A DNA stretch of 64,000 nucleotides from contig WHUX01000001.1 of NCBI GenBank assembly GCA_015179025.1, positions 620,001 through 684,000 on the forward strand, read 5' to 3'. The notes under the pieces were generated by a model. The model searched no databases. It was not told the DNA's origin and was given only the letters and a program-made list of their open reading frames with translations. Source of the DNA: Terfezia claveryi (taxonomy: Eukaryota > Ascomycota > Pezizomycetes > Pezizales > Pezizaceae). Shown here in pieces: positions 55,885-64,000 of this stretch (its first letter is position 1; each line of letters opens with the position of its first letter). The translations under genes and the position numbers were made by a program.

Positions 55885-56748
55885 TTAACGTGCTCTTCCT
55901 TCCTCTTTTTTCCCAATTCCAAGAGCAGCTTCAAGTTGCGTTTTCCGCCTCTCTATCCAGGCCTCGTCCCACGCCCCAACACCTCCCCCTAGCACAGTCG
56001 TATTCGACGGTTGCAGCATCACCAGCTCTCGCATAACCGGAACATTCTTCAGGACAAGCTTTACAACGACCCTACAGTTGGCAACAATCTCTGGGAGCGC
56101 ATTCTTAAAGCATCACAAAACCAAAGAAGTACATTGATGAAATATTCCAATCATCGGAACGAGGAGGCATACCTTGGCGCCCAACTTCATCTTCCCCCCA
56201 ATCCCCAACCCCGGGACTCTCTCTATCTCAAACCCCCATGCTCTCCGCCCAGATGCATCTTCCATAAGAACCTTATGCGGGCCTATAGTTGCTTTCATTG
56301 TCCCTAGTTTCACTGCTGCTCGTGTACCCTCTGGGGCCTGTGTCCCAACTTCCTCCTCTACAGGAAGCACCCGGATGACCTCCCTCCCCTTTTTAGCTTC
56401 CCCGCGCCTGGCCATTTCTAAGCTCTCGAGCTGCTCCATGTTACTTGACCCGAGATCGACGATATCGACTATCTGCACTGCGATCGGCCCAGGGAGGGTG
56501 GCTCCGGGTGCGGGAGAGAGGTAGCGTTGGTTGGTGTGGAGGTCGGATGGGAAGGTGGTGTTGGCTTGCGGGAGGAGGGATTGCGTGAAGTCGGAGTTGA
56601 TGAGGCGGTAGCGAAGGGAGGCGAGGAGGGCGTTTTCGTTGTTGTTTGGGAGGGATTGGAGGTGGGTTGCAAGGTAGATAGGGGATGGGTGGATGAAGAG
56701 AATGCTGGTGAGGCGGGTGAGAAGGTGCTCCAAGGGTTGGGGTGGCAT
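55885..56748 (-). CDS. RMI1: RecQ-mediated genome instability protein 1 (Rmi1, OB-fold)
   Basis: Rmi1 stabilises and activates the Sgs1/BLM-Top3 dissolvasome that removes recombination intermediates. Exon 1 gives MPPQPLEHLLTRLTSILFIH, the conserved PGPIAVQIVDIVDLGSSNME segment of the N-terminal region, a Glu/Arg linker (REVIRVLPVEEEV) and the OB-fold strands KVLMEDASGRRAWGFEIERV and GLGIGGKMKLGAK. One intron (56104-56172) joins exon 2, NALPEIVANCRVVVKLVLK, then LQPSNTTVLGGGVGAWDEAW. These match the RMI1 LGG..W pattern at the end of the OB fold. The start is uncertain: ATG 56748 is preferred because upstream in-frame codons only translate the adjacent 9-bp minisatellite (Ile-Ser-Thr repeats), though ATG 56880 or 56937 would keep it coding. 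Confidence 0.85.
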
Positions 56749-56868
56749 GGTGGAGATGGTGGAGATGGTGGAGATGGTGGAGATGGTGGAGATGGTGGAG
56801 ATGGTGGAGATGGTGGAGATGGTGGAGATGGTGGAAATGGTGGAGATGGGAGATGGTGGAGATGGTGG
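56749..56868. repeat. 9-bp minisatellite (GGTGGAGAT)n
   Basis: About 12 near-perfect units, with a few variants at the right end. In the RMI1 frame it would encode repeated Ile-Ser-Thr. It abuts the preferred RMI1 start codon and lies in the 231-bp gap between RMI1 and VPS51. Confidence 0.95.
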
Positions 56869-56979
56869 GGTGATGGGCATCTGTTTGTCAATTTCTCGCG
56901 TCGGGGTTGGTGCCAAGCTCGGCCCTAATATCAACAAACTTCACCTTCGTCTACAATTCCCCCCTCAAAAAATCCCACG

Positions 56980-57878
56980 ATGGCCAACCCCACCATCTCC
57001 ATCGACTCCACGCACGCCCACTCACCCCCCTCGCCTCCACCGGCTTCTCCACCCCCCTTCCGGCAATCTCCCCCCTTCCGGCAATCTCTCGACGCCCGCC
57101 GCTACCCCCTCTCCAGCTCCCCCTCCTCCACCATCACCTCTCAACATGCCCGAGTTCCCTCCGACCTCACCCCGCACCTTTCCTTCGCACCCACCTCCCC
57201 CCGGCTCCCCACCCCAAACTCCCGCAAAAACCGCAGCGCCCTCCGCCAATTCTACGGAATCAAGCGAGAAGGCGATGTCGAAGTCCCCCGATGGACCGGG
57301 AAGGGTTTATTGCAGACAAATACGTCCACACGCTATGCAGCAACAGTGATCTGAAGGAGTTATTGCGGATAGAGAATGAGCTTGTGAATGAGATTAGGGG
57401 GTTTGATGGGGAGAGGAAGGCGCTGGTGTATGATAATTACAGCAAGCTTATTTCTGCGACGGATACTATAAAAAAGGTTTGCTACCCTTCTGTTCGTCAA
57501 ACGGGGACTACCGTGAACTAATGAATCATAACTTTGCAGATGCGCTCCAGCATGGAGCCCTTAACCCCTACCACTAGCACGCTTGAACCCGCCATTTCTC
57601 ACATTGCAGAACTCTCCTCTTCTCTCACCTCTACTATCCACAGCCTCCCTCCCACACGCACTCCAAACGCTCCAAATCCAGCGTTGAACAAAAAAGAGAC
57701 TGTCAAGTGGACTTTGGGAGCACCAGAGCGAATACGGGAGCTAGTAAAGCAAGGGAAGAAGGAGGAAGCGGAAAAGGCATGGGTAGTGGTAAAGGAAATG
57801 TTGGAGAAGTGGGGAGATGGCGTCAAGGGGGTGAAGGAATTGCGTGAGAATGGAGAAGTAGCTCTGCGGGGCGAGTAG
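56980..57878 (+). CDS. VPS51: GARP/EARP tethering subunit Vps51, with a single-base frame break
   Basis: Vps51 links the GARP tether for endosome-to-TGN vesicles to the SNARE Tlg1. The Ser/Pro N-terminus (~75 residues) leads to KNRSALRQFYGIKREGDVEV, the family's RR.LLRDYYG motif. Next comes, in another frame, MDREGFIADKYVHTLCSNSD, LKELLRIENELVNEIRGFDG, ERKALVYDNYSKLISATDTI and, after intron 57477-57539, KKMRSSMEPLTPTTSTLEPA. The frame switch occurs at the C5 run 57285-57289: one additional C would give a continuous reading, and no intron fits there. A Lys/Glu-rich helix (APERIRELVKQGKKEEAEKA) ends the protein. Stop is TAG 57876-57878. It is divergent from RMI1, with the minisatellite between. 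Confidence 0.85.
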
Positions 57879-58103
57879 GTATGGCATAGAAACTATGGGG
57901 AGGCGGGTTATACCATTAGGGATGTGCATTTTGCCGTTCGGACTTGTGGGCGTCTTATTGGGGTCACTGATACAGAGTACCTTGTCTGAAATAATCTGCT
58001 TTTTTATTTTTCATTTTGCACAGGAACTATATACCTAGTGCAACACCTATGGCATTTTATATTCCTAGCATCGAGCAAGCTTACACTCTTCCTTTTTCAC
58101 CAT

Positions 58104-59530
58104 CTACACGATTTCATAAGGGTCCTTATCCGCCGTACTTACCACTACTTCAAAGCCATCCTTACCTTCCTTCTCGGCCTCCACCACACGCGGCCACTCG
58201 TCGGCCAGTACTTCCAGGAGCCGTGGCTGCATAGTCTTAGAAAGATAACCCCTTTCGGTGTTGGTGTGGAAACCTATGGCCCTGTTAGCATTTTGGCAAT
58301 TATGGACGGCGGAGGCGCGAGATATACAGGCAATTACACTTATGCCGTTCTCCTTTGCTGCAAGAGCTTCATGGTGGGAGAGCTCGCCAGTAAAGTACAG
58401 GTCGGCATCAAGTCCCTTAAACAAGGACCCACCGGAGCCTGCACAGAGGCCGATCTTACGAATGCTGTGATTGGACGGATCGCGTGAGCGGTTTCAATCA
58501 GATAAAGATATGAGGATGTAATTGGGAAGGAAAAGGGAAAGCAAATACTTACCCTGCGTGGTCCTTATGTTTTGCGGCCTCAACTACCATCACTATACGT
58601 CCAGCTAAATCAGCGATCTAATATAGCGCCGTGGACCCTTGCGTGGCGAACTAACAATGCTTCATCCCTAAATACTTCTTCACTCTATTCACCAAAGTTC
58701 CCACACTCGCAGCCTCTTTCAATGTAACCAGCCTCCCCATCCCAGCGCCTTCGAACCCTTCTACGCCATTCACGGGGACAAGGACCTCCCTGCTTTCTTC
58801 ATTGTCTTTCCCGCCAGAAATCCCATCCGCAAGCCAGTCGTTTACTCCACCAAGGGCAGCGTCGACGGCAGTGTGTGGAGAGTATACGCTGATCCCCGCT
58901 TGGGCAAGCCGAATGAGGGAGTCTTGCTGAGTGTCACGGAGGGTGAGTGATTTTATAGGGCGGAAAATTATAGGATCTAAATGTAAAACCCCGGGAAGGG
59001 TTCGGTTGTTTAGTTACATGGACAGAGAGGAAGGAGGCAAAGCGGGCGAGAGGTGTGCTGTAGACCAGGGATGATTATCTGATCGAATGGGTTGGCTGGA
59101 AGGAAAAATTATCTGATTCATATGCAGGTGCAGATACATTTTAAAATAAGAAATAATCCCAGAAAGAGAATTATCAGATCTGCCCGGTACGAACGACAGG
59201 AACAGACGACAGGGTACATTGCATGGAGAAGGAAGACCCACGATATGATACGATAGCTGCAACTTTCTTCTCAATGGCTTCGGCAGCAACTGCCTTTGTC
59301 AAGTCGATGGTCAACAGTACGATGTGTTTACTCGATGGCCGGGGGATGTCCGTCCTGTAGGGTGCTTCGAGTAATACTATCATGCTCTCCACTCATCTTA
59401 GCTCTTGAAATGCCAATGGAGGTTGACGAGCAAATGACTTACACCCAGTATTGTCCCAGCTCTTGTCAGCTAAGGCCTCGGGGTAAAGCCTGCGGACGGA
59501 TTTGGCTACGGTACGGATTATGGCAGACAT
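58104..59530 (-). CDS. NIF3 / DUF34 family metal-binding protein (YqfO-type)
   Basis: NIF3 proteins are widespread toroidal hexamers with a dinuclear metal site; the biological function is not settled, and yeast Nif3 interacts with Ngg1. Six exons join cleanly. Exon 1 (ATG 59530) is MSAIIRTVAKSVRRLYPEAL ADKSWDNTG. Next come LLLEAPYRTD and HIVLLTIDLTKAVAAEAIEK, then YHPIIFRPIKSLTLRDTQQD SLIRLAQAGISVYSPHTAVD AALGGVNDWLADG, then SGRIVMVVEAAKHKDHAG, IRKIGLCAGSGGSLFKGLDA DLYFTGELSHHEALAA, and FHTNTERGYLSKTMQPRL. The metal ligands HP (YHP), SPHTAVD, GELSHHE and NTERGYL are present. Introns are 59377-59442, 58977-59241, 58605-58655, 58465-58552 and 58274-58339. Head to head with BOL2. Confidence 0.9.
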
Positions 59531-59928
59531 TGCTGGAGCTCTCTAGATATGTAGGTGCGAAGTAGCTAAGTAACTTGCTAGGATTGTGTTAGCGAAGTCG
59601 GTGAGGCAATTGCCGAATGCTTTTTTGCGGTCGAGGGCTTAGAAACAAGCTCGGCTCAGGGCACCGCGGTATCTCCTACGGTCGAAACAAATGCGTAGAA
59701 GAAAAAGCAATATAAAGTAAATTAATATCCGATCTCATATATATATCCCAGGAGAGTGGTGACGCAGTGACTGGGCATCCACACTCTTGGCATCCGTGAT
59801 ACAGCCCTTATCTCGAAATCAGATAAAATCAATCAGACCTAGCCTCTGACGGCTTCCAGCAAAGTCGAAGTCCGCACACCTCATATCACATTATTCGAAC
59901 ATCTTATCAACCGATACAGCACCACACA
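59531..59928. promoter_or_regulatory. Divergent promoter region of the NIF3-family gene and BOL2
   Basis: 398 bp between start codons. No specific element was identified. Confidence 0.45.
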
Positions 59929-60390
59929 ATGGAAATCAACGTTTCGACCCTAGAGGAGAGCATCACCAAGAGGCTCAAGGTGGCACACGTTGAGGTCCAG
60001 GATATGTCTGGTATGTGCCCCTTTTTTTCTTTTTCATATCTTGCCTCGGTGCCGCACGGCACCGCTACCTGCTGCTAATACAAAAGAGAAAAAAAAGGCT
60101 TATGCTAACGAAACCTCTGTCATCATATAGGTGGCTGTGGGCAAATATTCGAGGCCGTGATTGTGTATGGAATATATCCACTTCCGAAACCCTTTTGAAG
60201 TTGTCTCGTCTAATATGATATCCTGGCCACAGTTCCCCCGAATTCAAAGGCAAAACTACATTGGCACGCCATCGTCTTGTCAACAACGAATTAAAGGAAG
60301 AAATCGCCAAAGTTCATGCATGGACACAAAAATGCTACACGGAGGAAGAATGGGAGAAGAAGAAGAGCCAGGATGCTGTTGCCTCTGCAT
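59929..60390 (+). CDS. BOL2: BolA-like protein Bol2 (Fra2, BOLA2 type)
   Basis: Bol2 pairs with monothiol glutaredoxins to handle cytosolic [2Fe-2S] clusters and signal iron status. Exon 1 encodes [28 protein letters not shown]. Exon 2 adds [12 protein letters not shown], with the Cys of the BOLA2-type SGGCG motif. Exon 3 adds [40 protein letters not shown], with the conserved His in ARHR. Introns are 60011-60130 and 60165-60232 (donor GTATGG). Stop is TAA 60388-60390. Length ~90 residues, typical for the family. It is a clear single-domain protein; the glutaredoxin partner is inferred from family knowledge. Confidence 0.95.
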
Positions 60391-60487
60391 AAACGGGCCG
60401 GCTATGAGTTGATATTGTGGGGAAAGTGCAGGTCCTCTTCAATTCTCCATGTCTAGGCCAGTCGAATTGCATTATTCATACCAAGTG

Positions 60488-63300
60488 CTATTTATGATTA
60501 TCTTGGAACCATGAGAAATGAAAAGGACCGTAAAGAAAATACAAAGCGTGAGATGAAAACGCCAGCCATCTATCTCCAAAACTAAAATAGTGATAATATA
60601 TCCTCGTTCGACCTTTTTGCTGTTGTGGTTGTGGTGGAGAGCCGCCAAAGTTGAGTCCCTCGAACCCAGTCACAAGGTCGTTGCCAGCGGGAGCTGGCCC
60701 ACTATCGAATACACCCAGTAAATCATCCAGATTGCTGCCGCCAGAAGTTGGAGAAAGAGGTGATGCTACCCTAGCTGGCGTACCACTGCTCATGGTGTCA
60801 AGAGCGGTTGGTGGAGATGCACTGGCCGGAGCAGCACCGTCGAAGTCGATATCCAAGAGGTTTTCAGCATTTGCACCTTTGACACCGGCGGCCTGGGCGG
60901 TACTTTCGCGAGCACTTTGCTGTTGTTCCCTATTTCAATGGTTAATGATGGAACGGGAGTGGAGTTTTGAGTCATGACTTACTCAATGGCTCGTTTCTGG
61001 ACAGCGTCCGCACCGAATCGTCCTTGTCCAATAAAGGTTTCTGGTGGCTTGTGGTAGACAGATGCGAGAGTAGAGATCTCACCTAGTAACTGCTCAAGTA
61101 AACCAGGAGAGAGAGATTGCATAGTTGAAGTAATGGGTGGTTTGTCGGAAAGGACAATATTCTACAATGGCCAGTCAACTCATGTCTTCAAAATCTGAAA
61201 GTCCAATTCACCTTTGCGATTTGAGGATCGCTTGAGAGTAAACGCCAGTACACATAAGCTCGGTCTCTCAAATCCGGATTGTCACACTCGGTCGTGGCAC
61301 ATTGAAGCACTTTCTGTACCAGGCCCTGTGCTGTTTCTGGCTTCTTCAGGAATAGCTTCACTGTGGCAGTCAACAGTTGCAGTTGCACCTATTGTCAAAT
61401 GTTAGATGTGTTGTCCGAAAACTTGCCACGCCCCACTTACTTGAGTGTACTCGTCTTTGAAACCATCGATAAACGTCTCTAAAATTTCACCCGCATTACT
61501 GATCTTCTCTGCGTATTCCCCGACAATCCAGATCAGAGAACCCCGGGCATTGGGTTCATCAAGTTCATCAAGACATTTACATAGAGTTGGAATAATTCCT
61601 TCGTATCCGTCATATCTCCGGAATATATCCTACTAATTGTTAGTTCATCTATCCTTTCTAGCGAGCTAATAGCAAGATTACCTTGATCACCACTATGGCT
61701 TCCTGCACCACATAGTTGACCTTAGTATTGATCAGCTCCAACAGAACATTAACACATTTCTCGCAGGCAGTCTCAATCTTTATAGCGCATTGGCCAATTG
61801 CTCTAACAGCTCGCCGCACAAAGTCCATATCAACCTCCAAAGCATACTCCTTCAGCTCCATTAATAGTTGCTCGTAGTTCTTCTCATTCGCTATCCGTAT
61901 CATAATCTCCAGTTTCTCCAGCTTGACGTACGGTGGGTCATTATATTTGCAGAAAAACACCCGCATTTCCTTAGCAAGAATTTCAGGTTGCTTCTGTAGA
62001 AGCAAATTGATATTTCTTAGGGCGACGTATTGCACCTCCGGGGCCGAGGATACCAAGGTCACTAAGGTGGATTAGCATGGATTCCCAGGCTAAGCGTTTA
62101 ATTTTTAAGTACCTAATGGGGGTGCCATTTTCCGCATATATTGCTTTGCTAGATCGTGACCAATGATCCTCATATGAATAAACACTGCTTTGACGGCAGC
62201 CAGGACGACACTGGGATTAACATGCTGGAACTGAGGAACGACACGCTCGCAGATATGCTCCGCCTCTTTCACATCGGTGGTCTTGTATTCTGCCAGTGTT
62301 GTCAAAATTGTTACACGGCCCCACCTAATGTATAAAATGTCAGAAGAATAAACTTTTTGAACATGGAAAATTAGCACTCACTCTGTACACTCGTTCAGAG
62401 CCATGAGTAACTTTTTAAGTATATTAGGGGTCACCAGTAGAGCTCCAGTCTCTGGAGAGGCCTCTTGAATCTCGGCGAGTGCAGTGACAGAGTTTGCCAC
62501 AACCTACAATCATGAAATGAGCATACGTGCTTTCCACCGGCGATTCGATGTTGAAGTACCATTGGGTTAGAGTCACCAATCATTTCCTTAAGGGTATCAA
62601 GAAAGCCATTCTCCAAGCACAATGACGGATTGAGGTTGAATAGTTTAGCCACACAAATTGCAGCAGTCTTTCGGACATATGGACTCTCATCCTGCCATCT
62701 GTCAGAAAGCTATAGATACCTCTAGCAAGTTTCACAAACCTTCAATGTCTTTCTAAGTGGCTCTTCCAAGTACTCCACAATTTTGTCAACCCGAATGCAT
62801 CCCATAGTTCGGATAGCCAGTGCCCGGATCAGCGGATTTGGATCCTCTGAATCCTACAGGCTATTAGCCACAGCCCTGACTTGAGGCCCAATTCAGAGGA
62901 CGAACCTGAACGAAGGTATTGACAGCAAGGATGCAAAGGTCGGGATGAGTTTTGGCATAATTCCTGTGTATTGTCAGCCAAGGTAGACTTCGAAAGGTAT
63001 ATCATAGAAACACCCACATTAGATAAAGGTATACGAGCTTCTTCTGGTCCAGATCCGATGTCGCCATATTCTTTAACAAATCTGGGAAAAGGGCCGACAC
63101 ATCCTTTCCCAGTGTCATTGCAGCAATGGTGCTCCTGATAGCTTCCTTTCTACATTATAGTCAGCAATTTGAAGATCAATAGAGTTATTGCTTCCGCACC
63201 TTTCATGGGCAAACTGTGAATTCAAGCCAGTCCTAAGCTCGAATGTCTCACCCTTCCGCGGGGTAACCGGGAACATGTTCCGTATCCTGTTCGCCGCCAT
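60488..63300 (-). CDS. APL2: AP-1 clathrin adaptor beta subunit (Apl2)
   Basis: Beta-adaptin of the AP-1 complex in TGN/endosome clathrin coats. The trunk domain is near complete: [128 protein letters not shown], and [20 protein letters not shown]. Repeats such as [21 protein letters not shown] lead into a hinge ([33 protein letters not shown]). The C-terminal part ends near [18 protein letters not shown]; an ear domain is not evident. The N-terminus (ATG 63300) is [20 protein letters not shown], as in fungal beta-1 adaptins. There are roughly nine introns, with boundaries by motif continuity. The very 3' end (60488) is uncertain: a short intron could replace the last ~40 codons. Confidence 0.9.
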
Positions 63301-64000
63301 GGTGAGGAAGCAGGAATATGTGGGAGCTGTTGATTTGAATGTGCCGAGCGAGAGTTGACAGGCGCTCAAATGGCCTTGGAGTTGAGATTTGAAGTGGGCG
63401 TTGTTGCAGGGGGGCAGCCCTACCAGCCTCAAATTTCCAAATCTTAAGCATAATCAAACTTAGTATAGTTCTACTGAGGTCGTAAGAGTGGCCCTTCTTA
63501 CACCAAAACTACCAGTTTTTTGAGAAATTCCAAAAAGTGAGATTGGCCCATAGAGCCTACCCTTCCCAAATTCAAGAATATCTATCAAAGGCTAACCACC
63601 ATCGTACGTTCTCTAGAGAGTTGAAGAAGGGGTGGGTACATGGCGTTGCCATACATAATTGTATGGGCAAGGTGAAAACATTCAGACTTCTCACGTTTTT
63701 ACCAGGTAAGGTAGAAATATGAACCTCATGGAGCTTGATAAGTACTTAATTGTTAGAGACCATATGTAAGCTAATTCGTGGGTGTTTTGATGGTTTGGTG
63801 TTCTATCTTGGAAATGAACCGACCTTTTTTAGCCAGATCACGGGTGCGGCTATGCGGTGATTATACAACTGTGGCTGGCAATGTTGAACCTAGTCTGGTT
63901 GGCACGTTTTGGTAGTTGACTTGCTGGGTTCGTCTTATGAGATAGTCTGGTTGTACTTATGAGATACACCACTACTTAAAGCTCTCTTGTACGGGTCTTG
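63301..64000. other. Upstream region of APL2 and window end
   Basis: The APL2 promoter and an AT-rich tail. Two copies of the dispersed motif lie at 63891-63905 and, truncated, near 63943-63956. No coding frame is supported. Confidence 0.45.
63891..63905 (+). repeat. Dispersed motif TAGTCTGGTTGGCAC
   Basis: Matches the copies at 48235 and 48734 over 15 nt. A second partial copy (TAGTCTGGTTG) follows about 50 bp downstream, next to repeated CTTATGAGATA. Confidence 0.75.

Noticed and set aside
55885..57878. RMI1 and VPS51 as one fused or overlapping gene
   Set aside because: They are on opposite strands and separated by the minisatellite, with independent families.

Overview
The window is nuclear DNA from a filamentous ascomycete (Pezizomycotina). 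The genes carry many short spliceosomal introns (about 48-130 nt) with GT..CTAAC/CTAAT..AG signals. There is an intron-containing tRNA-Ser, and the gene content is typically fungal: ATG4, RSA3, PSE1, SKT5/CHS4-like, MTF2, LEE1-like and an APL2-type beta-adaptin. I cannot place it below subphylum with confidence; a Pezizomycetes-like lineage is possible. Exon structures were read by eye from splice signals and conserved protein motifs.

Layout. 1-9 kb: the 3' part of ATG4 (+), RSA3 (+), a BLOC-1 CNL1-like coiled-coil protein (-), tRNA-Ser(UGA) (-) and the importin-beta PSE1/KAP121 (-). 9-15 kb: a gene-free block with a decayed gag-like, zinc-knuckle retroelement relic and a ~0.54 kb imperfect inverted repeat whose right arm differs mostly by C>T/G>A changes. 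15-31 kb: a CBS-PB1 tail-anchored protein (-), ribosomal protein uL23/RPL25 (+), a seven-TM membrane protein (+), a ~0.79 kb TIR element, a TLDc (OXR1) protein (-), an orphan lysine/glycine-repeat protein (+) and a SEL1-repeat chitin-synthase activator with a CaaX box (-). 31-42 kb: DPH7 (-) and meiotic HOP2 (+) head to head, a CCCH zinc-finger protein (+) and the CHL1/DDX11 DNA helicase (+). 42-53 kb: a secreted fungal protein with an apparent frameshift (+), a DDT-WHIM chromatin protein (-), MTF2 (+) and VPS74/GOLPH3 (-). 53-64 kb, the densest part: ACP1 (-) and NDUFS8 (+) head to head, RMI1 (-) and VPS51 (+) head to head, a NIF3-family protein (-), BOL2 (+) and AP-1 beta-adaptin (-).

The genes are mostly housekeeping and do not form one pathway. 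Small functional pairings do appear. ACP1 and NDUFS8, both complex I subunits, share a 374-bp intergenic region. ATG4, CNL1-like, VPS74, VPS51 and AP-1 beta are all endomembrane traffic genes. CHL1, RMI1 and HOP2 act in recombination or chromosome maintenance.

I found no convincing new multi-gene system. The most noteworthy signals are gene-structure features: a 5-nt micro-exon inside the CHL1 Walker A motif, a CHL1 intron that lacks a 3' AG, two GC-AG introns, and a CaaX motif split by a terminal intron in the chitin-synthase activator. Three single-base frame breaks lie at C-runs and look like consensus errors. There is also a short dispersed motif (TAGTCTGGTTGGCAC, sometimes followed by a small hairpin) and the decayed foldback-like repeat.
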